Source: Ehretia macrophylla (Eukaryota > Streptophyta > Magnoliopsida > Boraginales > Ehretiaceae). From it: 64,000 nt of DNA. A model generated the notes under the pieces. It saw only the letters and a program-made list of their open reading frames with translations, made no database searches and was not told the origin of the DNA. This document shows positions 24,769 to 36,963 of the stretch, piece after piece. The stretch's first letter is position 1, and the number at the start of each line of letters is the position of its first letter. The position numbers were made by a program, and so were the translations under genes. The stretch is from assembly GCA_037974665.1 (NCBI GenBank), contig CM075770.1, positions 59,469,850-59,533,849 on the forward strand, given 5' to 3'.

Positions 24769-26544
24769 AACGGCGTCATGACCCTTTTGTGACCTGGGCA
24801 GGTCCATAACAAAGTCCATAGTTATATGTTCCCATTTCCATTGAGGAATCTCTAATGGCTGAAGTAAACCTGCGGGTCGTTGATGTTCCGCTTTGACTCT
24901 CTGGCAAGTCAAACACCGTGCCACGAACTCCGCAATCTCTCTCTTCATGTTATTCCACCAATAGTGTTGTTTCAAATCCCGGTACATCTTTGTTCCACCG
25001 GGGTGAATAGTGTATCTTGAATTATGGGCTTCTTCAAGAATCTTCTTTTTCAGCTCTGGTTCATTAGGAACACAAATCCGATTCCTAAACCTCCAAATAC
25101 CATCATCATGAAACTTGAAATATGTGTTGCTTTCTTTAATCTTCTGAAATTGTTGGTCCTTCTGTTGAGCCTCTCGTAACTCAGACAACAAGGTCGATTG
25201 GACTTGCATAGTGGCAAAAAGTAACCATTTCCGAGTCAATTGTGGTTTCCACAAAAATGCTTCCTCCAACAACTCCTGCACCTTGACTTCCAAATTCGCC
25301 ATGCTTGCTTTCCTACTTAAGGCATCTGCAACTACATTTGCTTTACCGGGCACATAATTGATTGTGCAGTTATAATCATCCAAAAGCTCCATCCACCGCC
25401 TTTGCCTCATATTCAATTCTTTTTGAGAGAACAAGTATTTCAAGCTCTTGTGATCAGTAAATACCTCAAACTTGTTACCCCACAGATAATGTCTCCATTT
25501 CTTGAGTGCAAACACAATAGCCGCTAACTCCAAATCATGCGTCGGGTAGTTCAATTCATACGGCTTCGGTTTTCTAGAAGCATACGCAATCACTCTTCCA
25601 TTTTGCATCAACACACAACCCAATCCTTCCTTTGAAGCATCGCTATAGATTACAAAACCTTGACTCCCTTTAGGCAATGCAAGAACATGTGCGGTAGTCA
25701 ATCTTTTCTTCAACTCTTGGAAGCTATTCTTACACTTATCATCCCACATGAACTTTGTTTTCTTTTGAGTGAGCTTTGTAAGCGGTCCTACAATCTTCGA
25801 GAAATCCTTCACGAATCTCCGATAATAGCCGGCTAGACCAAGAAAACTCCGAATCTTCGTAACATTCTCCGACTTCTTCCAAGACATCACTGCTTCTATC
25901 TTTGCTGGATCCACCGCTATTCCCTCTTGGGATATGATATGCCCCAAAAATGCAATCTGTTGCAACCAAAATTCGCACTTGCTAAACTTTGCATACAATT
26001 GATGCTCTCGAAGTTTCTGCAGTACCAACCGCAGATGTTGTTCATGCTCCGCCTCAGATTTTGAGTATACCAAAATATCATCAATGAAGATCACCACAAA
26101 TTGGTCCAAGTAGGGTTGAAACACCCTGTGCATCAAGTCCATAAAAGCTGCAGGGGCATTGGTTAGTCCAAATGGCATCACCACATATTCATAATGCCCA
26201 TATCTCGTCCTGAAAGCCGTTTTAGGCACATCCTCCTTTTTGATCCGCAACTGATAATACCCTTGCCTCAAGTCGAGTTTCAAATACACTTTAGCTCCTT
26301 GAAGTTGATCAAACAACTCGTCGATCAGTGGAAGTGAGTATTTATTCTTGACAGTCACTTGGTTCAATCCTTGGTAATCGATGCATAGCCTCAACGTTCC
26401 GTCTTTCTTCTTTACAAATAGAACTGGTACGCCCCACGGTGAAGAACTTGGTTGAACAAACCCCTTCTTCAATAATCCTTGCAATTGGTCCTTCAATTCT
26501 TGTAGCTCGGCCGGTGCCATACGATAGGGAGCTTTAGATATTGG
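24769..26544 (-). pseudogene. E2 reverse transcriptase, RNase H, integrase zinc domain
   Basis: Copies element RNA to cDNA and removes the RNA strand. Counting from the Met at 26520 (584 residues): RT with MPFGLTNAP near 115-123 and catalytic FIDD at 145-148; RNase H with Asp294 (YSDAS), Glu331, Asp357 (DHKS) and Asp399; then the integrase zinc domain with His499, His506, Cys536 and Cys539, and the first catalytic Asp at 569 (MDFV). All key residues are present. TAG codons lie at both ends (26545-26547 and 24766-24768) and the frame matches the rest of gag-pol. Confidence 0.95.
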
Positions 26545-26547
26545 CTA

Positions 26548-27189
26548 GGTGCCAAGCAGTAACTCTATGATGAACTCAATCTCCCGATTTGGGGGTAAAC
26601 CGGGCAATTCTTTTGGAAACACATCCGCATAGTCTTTGATCACTGGCATCTCCTCCAACTTGGCTTTGTCCGACGGCTTGTTGATGAGGTAAGCTAAGTA
26701 TCCACTACACCCTTTTCTCATGGACTTCACTGCTTTCGTAGATGAAATGATGGAACTCCCGGTGAAATCTCTTCGACCCATTACCTCCAGTATTGGTTGA
26801 CCAGGTACCCGGAATGTTATAATCTTCGTCCGGCAATCTAGTTGGACATGATGCTTTGCCAACCAGTCCATCCCTAAGATGACCTCGTAGTCTCGAAAAG
26901 GTAATACAATAAGATTGACTGAGAATTCCCTATCCTTAATTTGGATTTTACATGCTTTACAAGCTGAGCTAGTAACAAGTTTAGAACCCATCGGAGTACC
27001 AACGTCTACTTCGTATGGCAAACATACAACTTTCAGTTTCACACGTTGTACACACAAGGGAGTAATAAATGAATGAGTAGCACCCGGATCAATTAGCACC
27101 CTAACAGGTTGATTCAGTATAAAGAATGTACCTTCAACAACAGCGGTCTCCTCTGGAAGCTCCTCGCACTCAATAGCATAGGCTCGAGC
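26548..27189 (-). pseudogene. E2 aspartic protease region
   Basis: Retropepsin that would mature the polyprotein. The active site reads LIDPGATHSF near 27090-27060, with Pro where many relatives have Ser or Thr, a variant common in plant chromoviruses. A GMDWL motif follows. Bounded by TAG at 27190-27192 and 26545-26547. Confidence 0.9.
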
Positions 27190-27192
27190 CTA

Positions 27193-28281
27193 AACTCTAG
27201 GAACTGGAGTCTTGCCTCTACCAGCTGGTTTACCCTGATTCTGCCCTACCTCCCATTTAGGGCAATTCTTGATCCGATGTTGATCACTGCCATATCTCAC
27301 ACATCGTCCTGACTTCTTCCAGCACTGGGCCTCGGTATGCCCCTTCTTGTCACAGTAAGAACAATTGATAGACTGAGTAGCAGGTGAACTACCTGTGGAT
27401 CCGCGGGTGGAAGAGACTAATGGCGCTTTAGTCGGGCCACGGTTATTCACTGGTCTGTTCTGGCTCTGGCCTTGACTATGACTCTGGCTCTGGAATTTCC
27501 TCTGTTGACCTGAAGGTTGGTATGGTTTCTTGTTTGGCTAACTCGAACCGGCTCTATCAAGTTTTCTCTTCTCAACTCGGGAAGCAGCAACAAAGAGAGC
27601 AGAATAGGTATCGAAGTCATGAGAAGCCAACTGGTCCTGAATCTCTGGCCTCAATCCAATCGTAAATTTCCACATCTTCACCTCCGGAGTACTAACCATA
27701 TATTGAGCATAGCAGGACAGTCAGTCAAAACGAGCCTCGTACTGGGCCACCGTTATATTACTCTGGGTCAAGTGCATGAACTGCTCAATCCGCCTCTGCC
27801 TGAAAACTGCAGGTACATATTTCTCCTTGAATGCCTTAACAAAATTACCCTACAAGCAAGGTGTCTGATCAGTTTCCCACAGTGCCTCCACAGTGTGCCA
27901 CCAATGCTCAACATCCCCGTGTAACAGAAACACGGCAAACTCCACCTTTTCTTCATCAGTATAATCAAGTGGCCTGAAAATCTTCTCAATCTCGGATAGC
28001 CAAGCCTCTGCTTTCTCATCATCAGCTTCCCCGTGGAATTTGGATGGGCGAAAGTCAAGAAACTCCCTCATTCTGCTATGTCCCCCATGGTTACCATCAT
28101 TCCTGTTGTTGTTGTTGTTGTTGGCTTCACGTGCATCTTGACGCTCCATCACTCGTGATACACGATCCATGGCATTCGCCATCATGTTAAACATAACTAT
28201 GCCGGGATTAGTTTGATAAGCATCACCGGTCTCTTGAGGTTCACCGCTCCTATTAGTAGTGCGGGTACTAGGGCCAGCCAT
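27193..28281 (-). pseudogene. E2 gag with CCHC zinc knuckles
   Basis: Capsid/nucleocapsid part. Starts at the ATG at 28281 (MAGPSTRT), followed by a poly-Asn stretch and a retrotransposon-gag domain. A first zinc knuckle C-x2-C-x4-H-x4-C (CSYCDKKGHTEAQC) is intact. The second (CVRYGSDQHRIKNC) has Tyr in place of the second Cys. Three in-frame stops fall inside: TAG 27850-27852, TGA 27721-27723, TAG 27538-27540. Same frame as pol. Confidence 0.93.
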
Positions 28282-28551
28282 CTATAGGCACAGATTACGA
28301 TGCACAATTTATTGAAATATGACAAACAAGAATTTTAATGCATAAGATATGCAACATAATATAGATACAATTCTAGAAACAATTTAGACATGTTAATCAC
28401 TTAAGCACATAGAACATAGAAGGCACAATTAACATTATCACACAAAAACATATAGACAAGTCATCCTAATTATCTTAGGGCTCTACCCATGGTCCGAGAG
28501 TTAAACCCAGCTTAAGCAATCTAAGCTCTGATACCATTCTTATCTATAAGG
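28282..28551 (-). other. E2 5' leader with PBS
   Basis: 270 bp between 5' LTR and gag. The PBS TGGTATCAGAGC is at 28525-28536 (minus). The adjacent stretch around 28420-28524 resembles the corresponding E1 leader, making it a candidate RNA-packaging region. Confidence 0.85.
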
Positions 28552-31500
28552 TGTCACGCCTCAACCTAGCCTATAAAGGTTAGACTAGGGTGTGATCTAA
28601 CATTCAAGTCATATCACATACTTAACCGTTTATGAAGATTTAACACTTAACGTTTTGGCCTAAACTCCACAAATTCTTCGGAAAACCGGCAGCATAACGG
28701 CTGTAATTGGGCTATTTGGTTTGACCTAATTCTCTAAATGTCTCAAAATTTACCATCTCAAATTCATTTCCAACTAAAATTACTATTTATCATCAATTGA
28801 AATGCCTACTGGTTGTCTCGCTGTCTCGTTTGATTAATAACCTAGCATGATACTATGTCTCGTTTATTTGTTTATCCTCGTTACAAAAGTACATGTTGAT
28901 CTTAGCTTAACAACGAGTACCTGCTTAAGAATTGGTTGGTTCATTTTACTTAGCCCTTACCTAATACTTCATAATCCTATTATAGATACTAGTAGTAATA
29001 ATAGCAAAATGACCATAGTAGTGTTTGTCTAGTTAATATCAGTACAAACCAAAATTAGCCCCCAAATTACAACTGGGGTCTTTTACATTACAAACTACAA
29101 GCAACGTAAAAGAAATAGTCTTCAAGTAGCATAGTGTTCACAAATAGCCATAATCACGCAAAGCACATAGGACAGGAAATCACTCCAAGGAATCATCATT
29201 AGGCACGTCGTCCTCGGGTACCTGTTCTTAATCTTCTTCACCTGAGATGATAAAAGAGGGTGAGTCCGTATGAACTCAGCGAGGGGGAACGAGAAATAGG
29301 TTTTGAAACTCATTTTCCAGTTCAACTTATGAAAATCCTTTTGCAAGCATGAATATAATACAATTAAGTACATAACAATAATACAAAAGTAAAGGAACAC
29401 AATTATCCGTCTTTCCTCCACGAGGTCCTCTAGGAACCAAGCGAGAGTACTTATACACATAGTAAAAAAAAAAGGATACGGTGAGCTTTTGCTCTCAGTT
29501 CATTTCCAGTGTCAGTTGTTGCGGCCGACTTCAAATCATTCCCTTATCACGCCAAGTGGGTGTACTCTGGATGTACCCCGAAATCCTACGACCCAACTCT
29601 CTGAGGAAGTCTAGCCCCCAAGCAAGAGAGGGAATTGGACAATGGTAGTCACGGTTGCACCGGCAAGCCTGATGCCGCCCGGTGTGCGTGAACGCTACCA
29701 CACCAGAATGAAAGGTTGCAACCTTATATGCAATCCACATTTATGACATTTAATATATCACATTAGGAGGTCAACAAAGTAGGTTGCCTAAGACTGCACA
29801 TTGACAAGTAAACAAGCGAGGCACGATAAGACAAGTAATTTCACTTGAAAGACATATAGAGTTATATGAACATTAAACGGGAAGCCATGTAACACATGTA
29901 AATCAAGCCATATAACTCATTTTGAAGTCCACGTAATCAAGTGATAAGATTATTCAACATGCAACAACATCTACGTGGGCTCGGATGCAAGAAAGGCCTA
30001 TTTGTCAACATGCAATAATCAAAATCACATTTAGGGCTATAAGGGCAACTACGGGCAGCCTACTAAACATATAATTACACACAATATCCAAAGGATCAAC
30101 ACTTAGCAAGTTTACCTAGTCACTAGGATTTCCATTTCATGCTTACCCGTGCGATTAAGCCCCAAGTCAACTCAAAATCAATTCAAGCCAAGCATCAATT
30201 AATTCAAACATCCCCAAGTATTAAAAACAGTCCACACAACATCCCAATTCTACAATCCCAAGCATTTAATACCACAAGAGAAGTTACAACAAATTTTCTA
30301 AGCATATAACTAAGCGAAACCCTCACTGCAATAGGCTATTTTCTCACAATAATTAAGACAAGCAAAAAATCTCAAATTCCAGTGAATAAGATGTCAAATT
30401 AAAGCTTAATAAGTGAAATAAATTCAGAAACAAACCTAACATCATTTAGAGTTCGGGTCCAATAGTTATAGCGAAAACAGTGGGATTGCACAAAACTGTC
30501 CAGATTTGCACCTATTTCAATAGTTGTCGTTTTTGAGGTCCTTAGGGTCAGATTTAGCCTTAGTCCATTTCTGACAAAAATGTCCAGAACCAAAGAATAT
30601 AGAAGCACACCAAATTTCATGCATTTTGGACATCATTTACTAAGTCAAAACGGGTTCGTTCTACAAGGTCAGTGCATCTGCCAAAACCTGCTTCATTTTT
30701 TTTCAGACTTCCAGATTTGGACACATTTTAATGATTTGCCAATTTAAGGACCTTAGAGTTAAAATTAGCTTTAGCCTATTTCTGTGAAAAATGTTCAAAA
30801 CTGGAAAAACTAGTTACATCCCAATTTTCATGCATTTGTAACATCATTTTCCTTGCCAAACACACCTCGCAACAACTAAACAGAAAGCTGTCACCAAACC
30901 CGATTTCATCTATCATCACCTTCAAGCCAAAATCTTGCCATGCATGGTTGTAAAAGCTTATGAACACACATATAAATCAAGTACAGAAGCAAAGACAAAC
31001 ATTTAAGAGCATGCATGTGGATATTTGAAAGATTTTCAAGAAGTTTTAGCCCTCACCTTAGCAAATCAACAAGAAGATGCACAAAACTTTGATGAAGCAC
31101 AAATTTGGTCTTCTTCCTTGCTTAGCCGAGACACCACCCGATTTCTCTCTATTTTTCCTAGCTTAGTGACCAAGTTCATAGTAGGTGCATGTGGTTAGAA
31201 TAAGAAGAAAATAAATGGAAGCTAGCAAACTCACCTAGGCCGAAATGGTGACTCAAAGAGCTTGCATGTGAGTTTTCTTGCAACCTAGCTTGCTTGGTCG
31301 AGTTTCTTAGCTACTTGTTTTCCTTGATGCACCATGGAATGATGAAGATGAGCTATGGAATGATGAAACTCATCCAAGGGCAAGAGAGAGAGAGAAGAAT
31401 GAGGAGAATATGTGAGGAGAATGAGAGAAATGAAAGAAAATGATAGCTTTTGCAAATGTTGATGCATGTGTTCGGCCTTGGGCATTACAATTCAGGTTTT

Positions 31501-32098
31501 TATGTCTTCAAGAAGCATTTTGAAATTCCTAGCATGGGCAAGGAGCATTTGGTCGAGATTTGAAGGCTTTGGGTGGAGTTTTTGAGCTAAATTTTTTTAT
31601 GCAATGTGTCATAGAATTGTCTAGGATTTAAATTGAATTAAGCAAGCAAGCACAAAAGCCCATATGGTGGTTGGCCAAGTCATCTTTTGAGCATTATTTA
31701 ATTATGTGTTGAAAGTGCAAACGAATAAGGAATAAAGAATAAGGAACGTTTAGCTTTTTGTGAGATTTTGTCTTCTAGTGGGTTGAATTAGTAATTTAAT
31801 AATAGTTAGTAGAATTTGTAGGATTAATTAATAAACTAGTGCTTCGTGTAAGATGCTTTCTTGATTAGCGTGAGGGCACGCTTTCCTAGGTCTAAGGCAC
31901 GAACTACGAGGTAGGGCATGAACTACGAGACGAAAGCACATTTTCCAAGTAAATGCACACAACCCTAAACGAATGCATGAAATCCAATGCAAGGCACATA
32001 AAACGAAACAAAATTCTTAAACCTAGGTCAAGGCACACAAATCTAGATTAGGGCACACAAAATGAGGTATCACACGCTAATCGAGGTCGAGCCTCACA
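28552..32098 (-). repeat. E2 5' LTR (right)
   Basis: 3547 bp, very similar to 20340-23726 apart from the indels noted there. Carries the stem-loop (29644-29698), the TATA-like motif and the short-repeat zone at its right end. Confidence 0.93.
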
Positions 32099-32133
32099 GC
32101 AACCCTAACCAGAGCAAAAAAAATTGAAAAGGG

Positions 32134-32251
32134 GGGTGCAACACGAGGACTTCCCAGGGGGTCACCCATCCTAATACTACTCTCGCCCAAGCACGCTTAA
32201 CTTCGGAGTTCTTATGGAATCCGGTGCATTAGTGCTGGTATGATCACACCC
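32134..32251 (-). rRNA. 5S rRNA gene, copy 14
   Basis: 118 bp, about 4 substitutions; internal promoter elements largely intact. The right end of E2 lies 35 bp beyond its 3' end but leaves the T-run terminator in place. Confidence 0.93.
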
Positions 32252-32808
32252 GTCATGTTGAGGGCACAATTCCTTTATGTGTTAACTGTTCACAGTCCCA
32301 GCCTAGAGATATGGCCCATTCAAAAGGCCCAATGGGCTTAATGGCAACCCATCCGCTTCAACAACGCAGCATCCTCGAAAGACGTAATATCGACTCGTTT
32401 TAGGGCCCTCTAATGTCCCACGAATAAGGTTGTCGTCCTTTTAACAGCTCACGACATACGATCTAGGACAAAAAAACAGAGCAAAAGAAGAAAAGTGGCC
32501 CAAAACTGATGAAAATGTTCGATTTTGGGCTACAAAAATTGGCAAAGCAAGCAAGCTAACTACCCCAGTCGTAGAGCTCTCGGAGAGCTTTGCAACGGTA
32601 TGTTGTGCGCCGCCTAACTCCTTACAGATCAAAAGTTATGGGCAACGGAGCGACGAAGACCTGGTCACAAGCCCTACGCCCTCGGTTTGCGGGCCCATCC
32701 TCCACGTGCGAAGTTGTCTTGCCCAAGGCGCCGTGGGATTCGATAATAGAAATGTGGTGGATAAAGTATCTTGCCAACCCTAAGCGGAGCAAAAAAAATT
32801 AAAAAGGG

Positions 32809-32926
32809 GGGTGCAACACGAGGACTTCCCAAGTGGTCACCCATCCTAGTACTAGTCTCGCCCAAGCATGCATAACTTCGGAGTTCTAATGCGATCCGGT
32901 GCATTAGTGCTGGTATGATCGCACCC
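32809..32926 (-). rRNA. 5S rRNA gene, copy 15
   Basis: 118 bp, about 7 substitutions, including two in the A box and one next to the intermediate element. Confidence 0.9.
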
Positions 32927-33485
32927 GCCATGTTGATGGCACAATTCCTTTATGTGTTAACGGTTCACAGTCCTAGCCTAGAGAGATGGCCCATTCAAAA
33001 GTCCCAATGGGCTTAACGACAACCCATCCGCCTCAACAACGCAGCAACCTCGCAAGAAGTGATATCGACGCGTTTTAAGGCCCTCTAATGTACCACGAAT
33101 AAGGTTGTCATCCTTTTAACAGCTCACGACGTACGATCCGGGATGGAAAAACAGAGCAAAAGAAGAAAAGTGGCCCGAAACAGATGAAAACATTCAATTT
33201 TGGGTTCCAAAAAGGGCACAGCGAGCAAGCTAACTGCCCCTGTTGTAGATCTCTTGGAGAGATTTCCAACGGTATGCTGTGCGCCACGTAACTCCTTCCA
33301 AATCAAAAGTTATGGGCACTGGAGCGACGGAGACCTGGCCACAAGCCCTACGCCCTCGGTTTGCCGGTCTAGCCTCCACGTGAAGTGAAGTTGTCATGCC
33401 CAAGGTGCCGTGGGATTCGGTAATAGAAATGTGGTCGAAAAAGTATCTTGGCAACCCTAACCGGAGCAAAAAAAATTGAAAATGA

Positions 33486-33603
33486 GGGTGCTACACGAGG
33501 ACTTCCCAGGGGGTCACCCATCTTAATACTACTATCGCCCAAGCACGCTTAACTTCGGAGTTCTGATGGGATCCGGTGCATTAGTGCGGGTATAATCGCA
33601 CCC
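33486..33603 (-). rRNA. 5S rRNA gene, copy 16
   Basis: 118 bp, about 6 substitutions, one in the 3' terminal helix strand; A box matches consensus. Confidence 0.9.
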
Positions 33604-34162
33604 GTCATGTTGAGGGCACAATTCATTTATGTGTTAACGGTTCACAGTCCCTGCCTAGAGATATGGTCCATTCAAAAGGCCCAATGGGCTTAACGACAAC
33701 CCATCTGCCACAACAATTCAGCATCCTCCCAAGACGTGATATCGACGCGTTTTAGGGCCCTCTAATGTCTCGCGAGTAAGGTTGTTGTCCTTTTAACAGC
33801 TCACGACGTACGATCCGAGACTGAAAAACAGAGCAAAAGAAGAAAAGTGGCCCGAAACTGATGAAAACGTTCGATTTTGGGCTCCAAAAAGGGCAAAACA
33901 AGCAAGCTGGCTACCCAGGTCGTAGAGCTCTCAGAGAACTTTACGACGGTATGTTGTGCACCGCGTAACTCCTTACGGATCGAAAGTTATGGGCACCCGA
34001 GTGATGGAGACCTGGCCACAAGCCCTACACCCTTGGTTTGCGGGGCCAGCCTCCACGTGAAGCGAAGTTGTCTTGCCCAAGGTGCCGTGGGATTCGATAA
34101 TAGAAATGTGGTGGATATAGTATCTTTGCAACCCTAACCGGAGCAAAAACAGTTGAAAAGGG

Positions 34163-34280
34163 GGGTGCAACACGAGGACAACCCAGGGGGTCACCCATCC
34201 TAGTACTACTCTCGCCCAAGCACGCTTAACTTTGGAGTTCTGATGGGATCTGGTGCATTAGTGCTGGTATGATCACACCT
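34163..34280 (-). rRNA. 5S rRNA gene, copy 17
   Basis: 118 bp, about 6 substitutions. Shares the CTCCAAAG variant (C>A just before the A box) with copies 18, 19 and 20. Confidence 0.91.
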
Positions 34281-34839
34281 GTCATGTTGAGGGCACAATT
34301 CCTTTATGTGTTAGAGGTTCACAGTCCCAACCTAGAGAGATGGCCCATTCAAAAGGCCCAATGGGCTTAACGACAACCCATCCGCTTCAACAACGCAGCA
34401 TCCTCGCAAGACGTGATATCGACGCATTTTAGAGACCTCTAATGTCCCGCGAATAAGGTTGTCATCCTTTTAACAGCTAACGACGTACAATCCGGGATGG
34501 AAAAACAGAGCAAAAGTAGAAAAGTGGCCCAAAACTGATGAAAACGTTCGATTTTGGCTCCGAAAAGGGGAACAGCGAGCAAGCTAACTGCCCCCGTTGT
34601 AGAGCTCTCGGAGAGCTTTGCAAAGGTATGTTGTGCGCCGTGTAACTCCTTACGCATCAAAAGGTATGGGCACCAGAGCGACGGAGACCTAGTCACAAGC
34701 CCTACGCCATCGGTTTGCGGGCCCAACCTCCACGTGAAGCGAAGTTGTCTTGCCCAAGGTGCTGTGGGATTCGATAATAGAAATGTGGTGGATAAAGTAT
34801 CTTGGCAACCCTAACCGGAGCAAAAAAAATTGAAAAGGG

Positions 34840-34957
34840 GGGTGCAACACGAGGACTACCCAGGGGGTCACCCATCCTAGTACTACTCTCGCCCAAGCAC
34901 GCTTAACTTTGGAGTTCTGATGGGATCCGGTGCATTAGTGCTGGTATGATCACACCC
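34840..34957 (-). rRNA. 5S rRNA gene, copy 18 (well preserved)
   Basis: 118 bp, 3 substitutions, none in the A-box core. Terminator and upstream TATA-like region are present. Confidence 0.94.
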
Positions 34958-35516
34958 GTCATGTTGAGGGCACAATTCCTTTATGTGTTAGAGGTTCACA
35001 GTCCCATCTTAGAGAGATGGCCCATTCAAAAGGCCCAATGGGCTTAACGACAACCCATCCACTTCAACAACGCAGCATTCTCGCAAGCCGTGATATCGAC
35101 GCGTTTTAAGGCCGGTAATATCCCGCGAATAAGTTTCTCGTCCTTTTAAAAGATCACGATGTACGATCCGGGACGGAAAAACAGAGCAAAAGAAGAAAAG
35201 TGGCACGAAATAGATGAAAACGTTCGATTTTGGACTCCAAAAAGGGGCACAGCGAGCAAGCTAACTGCTCCCGTCGTAGAGCTCTCGGAGAGCTTTGCAA
35301 CGGTATGCTGTGCGCCACGTAACTCCTTACGCATCAAAAGTTATGGGCACCAGAGCGACGGAGACCTGGTCACAAGCCCTACGCCCTCGGTTTGCAGGCC
35401 CAGCCTCCACGTGAAGCGAAGTTGTCTTGCCCAAGGTGCCGTGGGATTCGATAATAGAAATGTGGTGGATAAAGTATCTTGGCAACCCTAACCGGAGCAA
35501 AATAAATTGAAAAGGG

Positions 35517-35634
35517 GGGTGCAACACGGGGACTTCCCAGGGGCTCACCCATCCTAGTACTACTCTCTCCCAAGCATGCATAACTTTGGAGTTCTAATGG
35601 GATCCGGTGCATTAGTGCTGGTATGATCGCACCC
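35517..35634 (-). rRNA. 5S rRNA gene, copy 19
   Basis: 118 bp, about 7 substitutions. With copy 21 it shares CCCGTG at the 3' end, an A-box change and several upstream variants. Confidence 0.91.
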
Positions 35635-36192
35635 GTCATTTTGAGGGCACAGTTCTTTTATGTGTTAACAGTTCACAATCCCAGCCTAGGGAGATGGCCC
35701 ATTCAAAAGGCCTAATAGGCTTAACGACGACCCATCTTCTTCAACAACGAAGCATCCTCACAAGACGTGATATCGATGCGTTGTAGGGCCCACTAATGTC
35801 TTGCGAGTAAGGTTGTCGTCCTTTTAACAGCTCACGACATACGATCCGGGACGGAAAAATATAGCAAAAGAATAAAAGTGGCCCGAAACTGATGAAAACT
35901 TTCGATTTTGGGCTCAAAAAATGGCATAGCGAGCAAGCTGGCTGCCCCCGTCGTATAGCTCTCGGAGAGCTTTGCAACGGTATGCTGTGCGCCGCGTAAC
36001 TCCTTATGGATCAAAAGTTATGGGCAACGGAGCGACGGAGACCTGGTCATAAGCCCTACGCCCTCGGTTTGTGGGCCCAGCCTCCACGTGAAGTGAAGTT
36101 GTCTTGCCCAAGGTGCCGTGGGATTCGATAAAAGAAATGTGGTGGATAACGTATTTTGGCAACCCTAACCGGAGCAAACAAAATTGAAAATG

Positions 36193-36310
36193 GGGTGCAA
36201 CACGAGGACTTCCCAGGGGGTCACCCATCCTAGTACTACTCTCGCCCAAGCACGCTTTACTTTGGAGTTCTGATGGGATCCGGTGCATTAGTGCTGGTAT
36301 GATCACACCC
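36193..36310 (-). rRNA. 5S rRNA gene, copy 20 (upstream promoter deleted)
   Basis: 118 bp, 3 substitutions, so the RNA sequence is good. However, 25 bp are missing upstream: the -12 GC element and the TATA-like box, normally between GTTGAGG and TTCACAG in plus-strand reading, are gone. Transcription would depend on the internal promoter alone. Confidence 0.92.
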
Positions 36311-36845
36311 GTCATGTTGAGGTTCACAGTCCAAGCCCAGAGAGATGGCCCATTCAAAAGGTACGATAAGATTAACGACAACCCATCCGCTTCAACAATG
36401 CAGCATCCTCGCAAGACGTGATATCGACGCATTTTAGGGACCACTAATGTCCCGCGAATAAGGTTGTCGTTCTTTTAACAGCTCACGACGTACGATCCGG
36501 GACCGAAAAAAAGAGCAAAAGAAGAAAAGTGGCCCAAAACTGATGAAAACGTTCGATTTTGGGCTCCAAAAAGGGGCATAGCGAGCAGGCTAACTGCCCC
36601 CGTTGTAGAGCTCTTGGAGAGCTTTGCAAAGGTATGCTGTGCGCCGTGTAACTCGTTACGCATCAAAAGTTATGGGCACCAGAGCGACGGAGACCTGGTC
36701 ACAAGCCCTACGCCCTTGGTTTGCGGGCCCAGCCTCCACGTGAAGCGAAGTTGTCTTGCCCAATGTGCCGTGGGATTCGATAATAGAAATGTGGTGGATA
36801 AAGTATCTTGGCAACCCTAACCGGAGCAAAATAAATTGAAATGGG

Positions 36846-36963
36846 GGGTGCAAAACGGGGACCTCCCAGGGGGTCACCCATCCTAGTACTACTCTCACCC
36901 AAGCACGCATAACTACGGAGTTCTGATGGGATCCGGTGCATTAGTGCTGGTATGATCGCACCC
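36846..36963 (-). rRNA. 5S rRNA gene, copy 21
   Basis: 118 bp, about 6 substitutions including A-box and intermediate-element changes. E3 lies about 150 bp upstream of its start. Confidence 0.9.

Larger units (their letters stand above)
20340..32098 (-). mobile_element. E2: full-length Ty3/gypsy chromovirus (Tekay/Del type)
   Basis: 11.8-kb element on the minus strand: 5' LTR 28552-32098, tRNA-iMet PBS, gag-pol 28281-23767, PPT 23727-23739, 3' LTR 20340-23726. Target GCAAC is duplicated exactly at 20335-20339 and 32099-32103. Domain order gag, CCHC, protease, RT, RNase H, integrase, chromodomain, together with long LTRs, points to the Tekay/Del chromovirus clade. Seven in-frame stop codons make it non-coding as it stands. 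Confidence 0.95.
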
